NCBI GenBank assembly: GCA_030685065.1
Contig: JAUXQH010000142.1
Span: 1-64,000 of the forward strand
DNA length: 64,000 nt
Source: Pseudomonadota bacterium
Lineage (GTDB): Bacteria; Myxococcota_A; UBA796; SXON01
Reading direction: 5' to 3'
Numbering within the stretch: the stretch's first letter is position 1; the number at the start of each line of letters is the position of its first letter. A program made the translations under genes and the position numbers. This document shows positions 16,997 through 25,180 of the stretch, piece by piece. A model generated the notes under the pieces. The model was given only the letters and a program-made list of their open reading frames with translations. It was not told the DNA's origin and ran no database searches.

Positions 16997-18838
16997 TCAG
17001 AGCGGCGCCGGCTCCGATGCCGCGAGCGCGTCGGTGGCCGGGTGGCGAAGCAGGAGCACGTCGGGGAGGCCCGGAATGGCGCCGCGCGAGCGGGCGAGCA
17101 GGGTGTTGACCATGTACGCGTAGGCGGCGGGCGCGGCGCGGGCGCCCTGTCCTCTTCCGTTCGGCGAGCTGGGACCGCACGCCGAGAGGTGCCCGTTCTC
17201 CTCCAGGCACACGAGCAGCGCGAAGTCGCGGGGCGAGAGGCCCTGGTAGGGCTGTCCCTGGATGTAGCGGTCCACGCCCAGCTCCACGACCACGACATCG
17301 GGGCGATGAAGCGTGAGATACCAGCCGAGTCGGCGCGCCCCGGTGGCATCCTCCAACCACGGTGTCACCACGCCGACGTAGAGCAGCTCGTCCCGCGGCG
17401 GCAGGTTCGCGTCGATCCAGGCGAGCAGTCGTCTTGCTTCTGCGTGCAGGGCCACGGTCACCGGGGTGCTGGTCTGCGCGAGGTCAACCCAGCGAACCTG
17501 CACGATCTCGGGGCGCACCGGCCGTAGCACCCAGTCGGGAAGCGGCAACGCCAGCGCGGGGATGGTCATCGTGAGGAGCTGCGCGAGGCCCGTCGCGCCC
17601 GCCAGGCCGAGCGCCGCGGTTCGTCGCCAGGTGTGGGCGAGCGAGCCGAGCCCCACGGCGGTGATCACGGCGAGCGGCGCGAGCATCGGGATGGGGTACC
17701 AGATCGACTTGCGCGCCATCGACGAGTACCCGATGAACGTGACGAGGAACCACGCCGCCAGCATCAGCCGGTGCCGCGCCTGCCCGCGGACGAGCAGCGG
17801 GATGGCGACGAGGAGCCACGCGACCATGGGCGGCCGCAGGTAGTCGTTGACGATGAAGAGGACGTAGATCCCATGCGCGGCGGCCTTCCTGGCGAGAGGG
17901 CTGGCGTTCGGGTCCCGGAGGTGAGCGTTCATCGCCTCCTCGGTCAGGCCGCCGGTCATCTGGAAGAGGCTGTCCGTCACCCACGCCCGATCGGTCGTCT
18001 GCCACAGGAACACGGCCACGATGGCCAACCCGACGAGCGTGCGCCACGGGAGTCGGCGCGCGCGGACCGACTCGACGAGGCCGACCCCCGACGCCACCAG
18101 GAACGGCCCGGCGACCGCGAGCCCGGCGCCCGTCGTCTCCGAGAAGCCCTCTCCCGTACGGATCGCGGTCCACGCGAGCGCGCAGAACCCGGCGACCGGC
18201 AGCCACCGGGTCAGCCCCCGTGATCGGATCAGGCACCAGACCATGCTCGCCGACAGCGCCGTGGTGACGATGTAGCCCTCGTGCCATCGGGCCATCCCGA
18301 AGAGGCCCGGGTAGCCCGCCCCGATCGCCGCCGCGGCCACCCCGACCGCCGGCCCCGAGGCCTCGACGCCGATCCCGTAGAGCGCGAGCAGCAGGAGCAG
18401 GAAGTAGAACGTGGGGACCAGGAGCACCAGCAGCGCCTGCCCCGGAAACAACGCACCGACCGCCGCCGGTACGGCGAAGGCATGGGGCATGCACGTGGCG
18501 TAGGACGCCGTACATTCACCCACGAGCTGCCGGAGGCGCCCCCCGTGCTGCAGCTCGCGGATCACGGCGGTCGGGCTGTTCCACTCGATCGGGCGGCGCG
18601 TCGGGAGCGTGTAGTAGCTCGCCGCGCACGAGAGCTGAGGGGGCTCGTTCGGGCCCACGCGGCGGTGATCGTAGCCCATGAAGTAGTGCATCATCTTCGG
18701 CACCAGCTGCCACGTGCGGTGCGAGGACAGCGGTGGCATCGGGTTGTGATGCATCTGGTAGGCGTTCACCCCACAGACGAGCGCCAGGACGCACAGCAGC
18801 AGGACCCGGAACAGCCAGGGCCGGGCCGGCCCGTTCAC
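16997..18838 (-). CDS. polytopic membrane protein, glycosyltransferase-like
   Basis: Integral membrane protein, 613 residues, about ten membrane segments. It starts at GTG 18838, which overlaps the stop of the upstream secreted protein (GTGA). The first helix (LFRVLLLCVLALVCGVNAYQ) is followed by a long external loop, then a helical core with GYPGLFGMARWHEGYIVTTAL and YSSMARKSIWYPIPMLAP, a pattern seen in dolichyl-phosphate-mannose-type (GT39-like) transferases where a late Lys/Arg-rich loop precedes the last helices. The soluble tail (about 480-613) is His/Asp-poor. No family assignment is secure. It is convergent with the GT-C-like pair and may belong to the same envelope locus. Confidence 0.65.
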   Translation of the reverse strand: MNGPARPWLFRVLLLCVLALVCGVNAYQMHHNPMPPLSSHRTWQLVPKMMHYFMGYDHRRVGPNEPPQLSCAASYYTLPTRRPIEWNSPTAVIRELQHGGRLRQLVGECTASYATCMPHAFAVPAAVGALFPGQALLVLLVPTFYFLLLLLALYGIGVEASGPAVGVAAAAIGAGYPGLFGMARWHEGYIVTTALSASMVWCLIRSRGLTRWLPVAGFCALAWTAIRTGEGFSETTGAGLAVAGPFLVASGVGLVESVRARRLPWRTLVGLAIVAVFLWQTTDRAWVTDSLFQMTGGLTEEAMNAHLRDPNASPLARKAAAHGIYVLFIVNDYLRPPMVAWLLVAIPLLVRGQARHRLMLAAWFLVTFIGYSSMARKSIWYPIPMLAPLAVITAVGLGSLAHTWRRTAALGLAGATGLAQLLTMTIPALALPLPDWVLRPVRPEIVQVRWVDLAQTSTPVTVALHAEARRLLAWIDANLPPRDELLYVGVVTPWLEDATGARRLGWYLTLHRPDVVVVELGVDRYIQGQPYQGLSPRDFALLVCLEENGHLSACGPSSPNGRGQGARAAPAAYAYMVNTLLARSRGAIPGLPDVLLLRHPATDALAASEPAPL

Positions 18839-19599
18839 AGCTCGTCTTCGAGGATGCCCGGGGCGATGCTCTCCAGGGTCTCCACCGTGCCGTAGCTCCG
18901 GGGCGCGGGCACCTCGCGGGCCACGGCGGTGACGATGCCGCCGAGCCAGGAGAGCTCCGACTTCACCAGCAGGCCGTTCGCGTCCACGTCGAACTTCGCG
19001 GTGCCGCCGCCGCCGCTCGCGGTGTAGCGGGTGACCTCGACCTTCTTTCCCGCCACCTTGGTGGTGCCGACGGCGCCGGCGTCGAGCGTGCCGGTGAGGA
19101 TGGTTCCGGTCTCGACGAGGAGCAGGGTGAGCTCGCCGCCCCCGGTGAGCAGCACGGTGCGGCCCGGATCCAGCAAGTCGAGGCTGGTGAGGCGGGCCTG
19201 CGCCTTGCCGAGCGTGGACTCCTTGACCCCCGCGCCGTCCGCCACGACGAGGCGCCACCCCCCCTCGGGGAGCTCGATGCCCTGCACCTGGGAGATGGCC
19301 CCGCCCTGATCGACCGAGCTGGTGAACGTGGCCCCGCGCGCGCTCGACTGGCCGCTCGACCGGCACACCAGCGGTTGGCCGAGCACCGTGGCCTCGGTGT
19401 AGGCCTCGAGGATGCGCCGCTCGCCGTCGTCCCGCGGCAGGTACCGGATCGTCAGCTGGCGCGTGCCGATTGGCTTGCCGTCGAGCGACAGGTCGTAGGT
19501 GATCTTGTGCGGAGGCAGCGCGTCCCCCGCGTGCGCCGCCGGCGCGCACACGAGCGCGAGCAGGAAGAGGATGCGCATTGCGACGGCCGGGATCTGCAT
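18835..19599 (-). CDS. secreted periplasmic protein, DUF3108/DUF6134-like
   Basis: Exported protein of 254 residues of uncertain family. A signal peptide is clear in MRILFLLALVCAPAAHAG; the first ATG (19599) adds seven residues and the second (19578) starts directly at the signal, so either could be used. The mature part is beta-rich: ITYDLSLDGKPIGTRQLTIRY, then an antiparallel repeat pattern ending in VKSELSWLGGIVTAVAREV, which resembles periplasmic DUF3108/DUF6134 lipocalin-like barrels. No catalytic motif. Its stop overlaps the start of the membrane protein, implying coupled translation and perhaps a joint role in the envelope. Confidence 0.7.
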   Translation of the reverse strand: MQIPAVAMRILFLLALVCAPAAHAGDALPPHKITYDLSLDGKPIGTRQLTIRYLPRDDGERRILEAYTEATVLGQPLVCRSSGQSSARGATFTSSVDQGGAISQVQGIELPEGGWRLVVADGAGVKESTLGKAQARLTSLDLLDPGRTVLLTGGGELTLLLVETGTILTGTLDAGAVGTTKVAGKKVEVTRYTASGGGGTAKFDVDANGLLVKSELSWLGGIVTAVAREVPAPRSYGTVETLESIAPGILEDEL

Positions 19600-19661
19600 G
19601 GCGGGAAGTTAACCGTCGGGGTGGGCCTCGGGACGTCCCCCCATCGTGCTAAGCGCCCCTC

Positions 19662-21155
19662 GTGTCGACCGCGTGGACCCTCAAAGAGGCCCTCCGCGCC
19701 CGCCTCGCGGCGGAGCGTGGGCCGCCGTTCTACGCCCCCGGCCCCCATCGGGTGGCGATGTTGTACCCGTCGCCCTACCGCGCGGGCATGTCCTCCCTCG
19801 GTTTTCAGTGGATCGCCGGCCTCCTGGCGGACGCCGGATTTTCGGTCGAGCGCGTGTTCCTGCCAGACGACACCACGCCGTGGCGCACCTCCAAGCTCCG
19901 CCCGATCTCGATGGAGACCCACACCGCCCTCGGCCAGTTTCCCGTCATCGCGGTGAGCGTGGCCTACGAGCTCGAGTTGGCGGGGCTCATCGAGGTGCTC
20001 GAGCTCGCCGGCATCCCGCCGCTCCGTGCCGACCGCACCCCGGGCCACCCCAAGATCCTCATCGGCGGCCCGCTCACCTTCTCCAACCCGCTGCCGATCG
20101 GCCCCTTCGCGGACGCGGTGCTGCTCGGCGAGGCCGACGACACCGTGGTCCCCGCGGTCGAGGGCTTTTTCGAGACCGGCCGGTTCGACCACGTGGCCGA
20201 CCTTCCGGGCGGCTGGATCCCGGCCACGATGGGCGAGCACCTGCCCCCGGTCGGCCGCGCCGCGGACGATCGCTTGCCGGCGCGCTCCCGCATCCGGTCG
20301 CCCGACACCGAATTGCACGACATGTTCCTGCTCGAGGGCGAGCGTGGCTGCCACCGCGCGTGCACGTTCTGCGTCATGCGGCGCAGCACGAACGGCGGGA
20401 TGCGCCTCGTGCCCCCCGAAAAGCTCCTGTCCTACGTCCCGGAGGACGCCCCGCGCGTCGGCCTCGTCGGGGCCGCGATCTCCGATCACCCGCAGCTGGT
20501 GGGCCTCCTCGAGGCGCTCGTCGCGGCGGGGAAGGGGATCGGCATCTCGTCGCTGCGGGCGGACCGCGTGGCGCTCAAGCCCGACATCCCGCGCCTGCTG
20601 CGCGCCGGCGGCTACCAGACGCTCACCGTCGCGAGTGACGCGGCGTCACAGCGCCTGCGCCGCACGATCATGAAGGGCACGACCGAGGCCCACCTGGTCG
20701 CGTGCGCGGAGGCCGCGCGGGAGCACAAGTACCGCACGCTCAAGGTCTACATGATGGTCGGCGTGCCGGACGAGCAGGACGAGGACATCGAGGAGCTGAT
20801 CACGTTCACGCGCCAGCTCGCGGCGATCCACTTCGTCGCGCTCGGCATCGCGCCGTTCGTGCCGAAGCGCAACACGCCGCTCGACGGCGCGGTGTTCGCG
20901 GGCATCCCGGTGGTGGAGGCGCGGCTTGCGCGGATCACCGCGGGCCTGCGGGGCGTGCGGGCCGAGGTGCGGCCCACCTCCGCGCGGTGGGCGTGGGTGG
21001 AGCACAAGCTGGCCTCCGCGGGCCAGGCCGGCGGCCACATCGCCATCGAGGCGGTCCACGGCGGAGGCACCTTCGCGGCGTGGAAGAAGGCGTTCAAGTC
21101 GGCGGAGGACGCGACGGAGCGGCCCTGGCGCGGGTGGGAAGGGGCGACGGTCTGA
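19662..21155 (+). CDS. radical SAM protein with N-terminal B12-binding-like domain
   Basis: Radical SAM enzyme, 497 residues. Residues about 25-190 resemble a cobalamin-binding Rossmann domain (MLYPSPYRAGMSSLGFQW, later ILIGGPLTFSNP) as in B12-dependent radical SAM proteins, but the DxHxxG motif is not seen, so a corrinoid may not be bound. The radical SAM core starts at GERGCHRACTFCVM with the CxxxCxxC iron-sulfur cluster ligands, followed by TVASDAASQRLRR and VYMMVGVPDEQDED. It starts at GTG 19662 with little leader. Substrate unknown. It stands alone between divergent and unrelated genes, so context does not help. Confidence 0.85.
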   Translation: MSTAWTLKEALRARLAAERGPPFYAPGPHRVAMLYPSPYRAGMSSLGFQWIAGLLADAGFSVERVFLPDDTTPWRTSKLRPISMETHTALGQFPVIAVSVAYELELAGLIEVLELAGIPPLRADRTPGHPKILIGGPLTFSNPLPIGPFADAVLLGEADDTVVPAVEGFFETGRFDHVADLPGGWIPATMGEHLPPVGRAADDRLPARSRIRSPDTELHDMFLLEGERGCHRACTFCVMRRSTNGGMRLVPPEKLLSYVPEDAPRVGLVGAAISDHPQLVGLLEALVAAGKGIGISSLRADRVALKPDIPRLLRAGGYQTLTVASDAASQRLRRTIMKGTTEAHLVACAEAAREHKYRTLKVYMMVGVPDEQDEDIEELITFTRQLAAIHFVALGIAPFVPKRNTPLDGAVFAGIPVVEARLARITAGLRGVRAEVRPTSARWAWVEHKLASAGQAGGHIAIEAVHGGGTFAAWKKAFKSAEDATERPWRGWEGATV

Positions 21156-21196
21156 GCGGGGCGGGCGGGAACCGCCCCGGGCCCCCACGGTCGTAG

Positions 21197-21202
21197 TACC
21201 GT
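21197..21202 (+). promoter_or_regulatory. candidate -10 element (TACCGT) for the PDZ-protein gene
   Basis: TACCGT eight bases upstream of ATG 21211; a transcript would be almost leaderless. Same hexamer as before the genes at 11284 (minus), 35800 and 43457 (minus). Confidence 0.35.
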
Positions 21203-21210
21203 AGGAACCC

Positions 21211-22989
21211 ATGAAGCGCCTCCGTGTCCGAATCGGCCCGTTCCTCCTCGGGGTCCTCCTCCTCGGGGGTCTGCTCTGCGCGGGGCTCGTCGGCGTGCTC
21301 CTCGCGGTGCTTCGGCCCGAGCCGGCCGACCCCTCCCTGGTCCGAGCGCCTTCCGCGCCGGAGCGGACGGTCCGAAACGTCGCGACGGACCTGGCCTGCA
21401 GCGTCGTCATCGAGGTGGTTCATGCCTCGGGGGAGCCGGCGCCGGAGGCGGTGGTGAGGGCCACCCGCGCGGAAGGGGGGCCGTCCAACCGGTTGGCGGA
21501 CGCGTGGGCCGCGACGCCGGCCCTCGGCCCGGACGCCCGCGCGCTCCTCGCGGCGCCCTGCGGGAGCGGCCTCAACGTCACCGCCGAGCTGCCCGGCTCC
21601 CCGCAGGCCCGCGCGTTCGAGTGGGTTCGCGAGGGGGAGGTCGCGACGCTCACGCTCACCCTGCAGCCCGGCATCCGGGTCCACGGCACCGTCACGTCCT
21701 CGGACGGCACGCCGCTCGCGGAGGCGGAGGTGTCCTCGGGTTGGCGGCAGGCCGCCACCACCGATGGCGACGGCGCCTACTCTCTCTGGATCGACGCCGA
21801 CGGCGACCGCTCGGTGCAAGCCTCGGCGTTCGGGCACCACCCGGAGACCCGCTCGCACCTCTCGGCCTCCGAAGCCGACGGCCCCGAGGGGGTGCGTGCC
21901 GACTTCGCCCTGTCCGCCCGGCACGACGTGCGCGTGTGGTGCGCGGGCCTGCCCGACGACGCGTGTGGGGAGATGCCGATGCAGTGCACGGGCCCGTGGT
22001 CGCCCGTGGGCCAGACTTGCGAGTCGGACGACGACCGCGGCGAGACCATCTGCCACTGCGCCGAGGGCGAGGTGGCGGTGCGCGGCGGAGGGCGCGCCGT
22101 GCGGGTCGCCGCGGACGGGGAGGAGGCCTGGCTCGACTTTCGCGACACGGGGCGCATCGTGGGGCGGGTCCTGCACGAGGGGGAGGCCCCCCTCTACTGC
22201 AGCGTGATGGGGGCCCGCGTGCCCGCCGCCCTCGAGGATCTGCCGCGGGGGTTGGTCGCGTTGCGGCGGACCCACTGTGATGCCGACGGACGCTTCGTCC
22301 TCGACGGGCTCGTGGCGGGAGACTGGGAGGTGCATGTCGAGGCCGCCACCCCCACGAACGACGGCGCGCGGACCCCCCGTACGCTCATCCCGCGGCGGGT
22401 GAAGCTCCGCGAGGAGGTGGACGTGGGGGACATCCTCGTCCCGGGCGGGGGCGGGCTGGAGGGCCGGGTCGTGGACGGTGTCACCGGCGCCCCCGTCTCC
22501 CAGGCCCCGGTCATCGCCATGCGCGAGGGCGTGGGGGGCGAGCGCGTCACGATGATGGGGAGCGACGCGGAGCACGACGGCACCTTCGCCTTCGAGGGCC
22601 TGCCGCCCGGAACGTGGACCGTCGCGCACATGCTCTCGCCGCACGAGCGCGTGACGACGAGCGTCCGCGAAGGCGTCGTGACCCGGGGCATCGAGGTCGT
22701 GACGAGCGACGCCACCGCGCTCGACGAGAACGGCTTCGCCCTCACCGAGGAGGACGGCGCGCTGGTGGTGTCGGACGTGACCCCCGAGAGCCCCGCCGAC
22801 GACGCGGGGCTGGAGCCCGGCGAGGCCGTGACCGGCGTGCTGCTCGGCGGCTTCGACGTGACCAGCGCGATGGGGGAGCACGGCATGGACGCGGCCCGCG
22901 CGATCCTCGGCCACTGGGACGGGCCCGGCGTCACGCTCGTGGTGCGGGCCGCGGACGGGAGCGAGGAGAAGGTGCCCTTGGAGTGGTGA
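21211..22989 (+). CDS. membrane-anchored regulatory-like-domain protein with C-terminal PDZ
   Basis: Exported protein of 592 residues. One N-terminal helix (residues about 9-34) anchors it; the rest is periplasmic. Three carboxypeptidase-regulatory-like beta-sandwich units can be seen: around 55-110, 150-225 (VHGTVTSSDGTPLAEAEV) and 415-500 (LEGRVVDGVTGAPVSQAPV, with FEGLPPGTWTV). The C-terminus, about 510-592, has the layout of a PDZ domain: LVVSDVTPESPADDAGLEPG and a final VTLVVRAADGSEEKVPL. A Cys-rich segment in the middle (CTGPWSP...CESDDD...CHC) may be disulfide-bonded. No catalytic domain is present, so it may scaffold or sense surface proteins. Function unknown. Confidence 0.78.
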   Translation: MKRLRVRIGPFLLGVLLLGGLLCAGLVGVLLAVLRPEPADPSLVRAPSAPERTVRNVATDLACSVVIEVVHASGEPAPEAVVRATRAEGGPSNRLADAWAATPALGPDARALLAAPCGSGLNVTAELPGSPQARAFEWVREGEVATLTLTLQPGIRVHGTVTSSDGTPLAEAEVSSGWRQAATTDGDGAYSLWIDADGDRSVQASAFGHHPETRSHLSASEADGPEGVRADFALSARHDVRVWCAGLPDDACGEMPMQCTGPWSPVGQTCESDDDRGETICHCAEGEVAVRGGGRAVRVAADGEEAWLDFRDTGRIVGRVLHEGEAPLYCSVMGARVPAALEDLPRGLVALRRTHCDADGRFVLDGLVAGDWEVHVEAATPTNDGARTPRTLIPRRVKLREEVDVGDILVPGGGGLEGRVVDGVTGAPVSQAPVIAMREGVGGERVTMMGSDAEHDGTFAFEGLPPGTWTVAHMLSPHERVTTSVREGVVTRGIEVVTSDATALDENGFALTEEDGALVVSDVTPESPADDAGLEPGEAVTGVLLGGFDVTSAMGEHGMDAARAILGHWDGPGVTLVVRAADGSEEKVPLEW

Positions 22990-23347
22990 GCGGCGCCCTC
23001 GGCCCTCACTCCAGAGTCAGCTCGAACGCCGCACCCTCGACACAGAGTCGGGTCGAGCGCCGCACGGTGCTTCGCGGGTGCCCGAAAACGGCCCAAATCC
23101 CGCGCCGGGCAGCCACCGGGCCGGCCTCGCGTGGCCCGGGTGCGGCGTTCGACCCCTCGTTGCGCGGCGGGTGCGGCGTTCGGAGGGACACTGCGCGCGC
23201 GCCGTCGGCGCCGCGTTCATGTTCTTCGGCCGCGGCGATTGATGGAACGCGTGCTCGTCCTTGTTTAGGCGAAGCGGGCGGCCGCGCCGGGCAGCCGGAG
23301 CGTGAGGACGTGCCGCGTACCCCACGGAGCACGCCCGTTTCCGGGCG
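22990..23347. other. gene-poor stretch before an MFS remnant
   Basis: About 360 bases without a convincing gene. A 15-base direct repeat, CGGGTGCGGCGTTCG, occurs twice near 23138-23185. On the minus strand the segment near 23006-23060 would read as the C-terminal tail of a protein (RLCVEGAAFELTLE) but nothing upstream of it in that frame looks coding. It may be decayed sequence. Confidence 0.4.
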
Positions 23348-23746
23348 ATGTACGCGGGGGTGCTTCCCACCTGTTCCTGCGCGCATCGGTCATCCGGGGT
23401 CCCTGCCCTGTACCCCGGGGTTCGAGGGGCGGGGTCCGCGCGGGGGGCGCGCGCTGGGGCGCGCCAATGCGCGGCGATACTCCCGGACGCGCCCGAGGTC
23501 CTCCTGTCGATCCGCACCCACGCCGACCCCTACCGTTGGGTCGTGCTCGGCGTCTTCCTGACGGTGGCGGGCCTCTCGCAGGCCGTGTGGCTCAACTTCG
23601 CCCCGCTGGTGTCCACGGTCCAGCACGTCTACTCGGTCTCCGAGGCCGGCGTGCTGATGCTGGGCCTCCTGGCGGCAGCGGCCATCGGCGCGCTCCTCCT
23701 CCCCGAGACGTACATGCGCAAGACGACGCTCTCAGCGGCGGCGTAG
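23348..23746 (+). pseudogene. MFS transporter remnant with internal deletion
   Basis: The frame from about 23507 reads as the first helix of a major-facilitator transporter: DPYRWVVLGVFLTVAGLSQAV, then WLNFAPLVSTVQHVYSVS, which is the family's N-terminal signature. After the start of helix 2 (GVLMLGLL) it jumps straight to the end of a last helix, AAAAIGALLLPETY, and a short tail before the stop. A normal protein would have about 330 more residues between. The residues before the first helix (from 23348) are compositionally junk and no good start is near. So this is an in-frame internal deletion, leaving a fragment of about 80 meaningful residues. It lies directly upstream (3 bases) of the beta-propeller gene. 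Confidence 0.7.
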
Positions 23747-23749
23747 GCG

Positions 23750-25156
23750 ATGTTCGAGATCGTCGCCGCCACCCCGCGCGGGTGGTCCGCGGGGCTCTTC
23801 CATCCGGGCGCGTGGGCGGAGAGCACCTCGCGCGTGGCGATCGCGTCTACCGGCACGCTGCTGTACTGGGCCGGGCGCGCGCACTACGACGGGCACCGGC
23901 GCCGGTACCGCGTCATCGTCTACGATCGCGCGCGTCGTCGCGTTGCCGTGCTCGACGATCTGCGATGGCCCGTCCGGGATCTCGCCTTCGACCCCGAGGG
24001 ACGGCGGCTCGCCATCGGCACCGGCGCGTACGACGGGGGCTATGCATACGAGGGCGAGCTGGTGGTGTGGGCCCTCGACACGGGGGTGGTGAGCCGTCCC
24101 TTCGCCCCGAACCGGGAGGTGCGCCGTGTGCGCTGGCAAGGCGATGAGCTCCTGGCGCTCCTCGCGCCGGAGACCGACGAAACGGACGAGACCTTCGGGC
24201 TCCGCGTGCCGAGCTTGCGCGTCGAGCCCGCCACCGAGTCCGCGCTCGGCTTCGAGCCTCTACGAACGTGCCCCTGGGCGACCGAAGGCGCCGTGCCCTT
24301 CCTGGACGTCGCGCTCTTCGGCGAGCGCGTCGCGGCGGCGGGGGACGGCGCGCTCGTCACGACGTGGGATGCGGAATTACGCGACGAGCGCCGGGTTTCC
24401 GGCCCCCCAGGCCGTCAGCTGCTCGGCGTGGGCGCGGGCCTGGTGCATGCCTGCGATCGGGTTTCGTCGCTCCACACGCTCGATGGAGCGCCGATCCGCG
24501 TCTTCGACCGGGCCTACCTGATGTCCACGGACGGCACGAACATCCTCGCGCGCGACACCTCGTACGCGGGCGACCGGGCGGACCTCGTCCTCGACGCGCG
24601 CGGGAACACCCTCCATGCGTCCAATCTCGGGCACTTCGATTGTTTCAACCACTCGCTCCGACTCGACGGAGGCTTGTGGTTCCTGCGCGGTACGCCCGCG
24701 TCGCAGCACCAGGCGAAGGTGCTGGCCCACGTCGATTCCGTCGGGCCGGCAACCGTCGCGATGCAGTGGGACACGTCACAATCGCACCACATGGAGTCGA
24801 CCGCCGTCGCGCTCGACGGGGGCTCGATCGTGGCGGGGTACCGCGTCCACCATCCTCACCCCGGCAAGGGCGACCGCTACCTGGAGCGCCGCTCCCCCAC
24901 CGGCGCCTCGGTCTGGCGTACGCGTTGGCCCTTCGCGCCCGTGGCGCTCGCGCACGTGGCGGATTGGGGCGTCGTGATCGCGGCGACGCTCGACGGACGC
25001 CTCGCGGCGCTCGACGCGCGCACGGGGGTGGTGGCCGCGGCGACCTCGCTCCGCGTGGACGGACTGGACGTGGTGCCGACGTGCCTCGCGGTCTCGGGGA
25101 GCCGGATCGCGGTCGGGACGACGGACGGGCGGGTGTTGATCGTTGAGGTCGGATGA
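23750..25156 (+). CDS. cytoplasmic beta-propeller (WD40/PQQ-like) protein
   Basis: Soluble protein of 468 residues, no signal peptide. The sequence is a series of weak beta-propeller blades: VRDLAFDPEGRRLAIGTG and LVVWALDTGVVSRP (WD40-like), then SVWRTRWPF, GVVIAATLDGRLAALDARTG and RIAVGTTDGRVLIVEV, the last typical of WD40 or PQQ-like blades. No enzyme motif. Such proteins usually scaffold others. The ATG at 23750 comes 3 bases after the stop of the MFS remnant with no strong ribosome site. It is followed after 24 bases by the HExxH lipoprotein, which also has propeller-like repeats, so the two may share a function. Confidence 0.7.
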   Translation: MFEIVAATPRGWSAGLFHPGAWAESTSRVAIASTGTLLYWAGRAHYDGHRRRYRVIVYDRARRRVAVLDDLRWPVRDLAFDPEGRRLAIGTGAYDGGYAYEGELVVWALDTGVVSRPFAPNREVRRVRWQGDELLALLAPETDETDETFGLRVPSLRVEPATESALGFEPLRTCPWATEGAVPFLDVALFGERVAAAGDGALVTTWDAELRDERRVSGPPGRQLLGVGAGLVHACDRVSSLHTLDGAPIRVFDRAYLMSTDGTNILARDTSYAGDRADLVLDARGNTLHASNLGHFDCFNHSLRLDGGLWFLRGTPASQHQAKVLAHVDSVGPATVAMQWDTSQSHHMESTAVALDGGSIVAGYRVHHPHPGKGDRYLERRSPTGASVWRTRWPFAPVALAHVADWGVVIAATLDGRLAALDARTGVVAAATSLRVDGLDVVPTCLAVSGSRIAVGTTDGRVLIVEVG

Positions 25157-25168
25157 GCGATCCGGCGC

Positions 25169-25174
25169 TATCGT
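25169..25174 (+). promoter_or_regulatory. candidate -10 element (TATCGT) for the HExxH lipoprotein
   Basis: GCGCTATCGT lies just upstream of ATG 25181 and downstream of the previous stop. With 6 bases to the start a transcript would be nearly leaderless. Confidence 0.35.
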
Positions 25175-25180
25175 TCGCGG

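Noticed and set aside
16997-19549. One 850-residue fusion of the secreted DUF3108-like and membrane protein regions
   Set aside because: The first 237 residues lie in a wrong frame of the secreted protein gene; the membrane protein begins at GTG 18838 overlapping that gene's stop.
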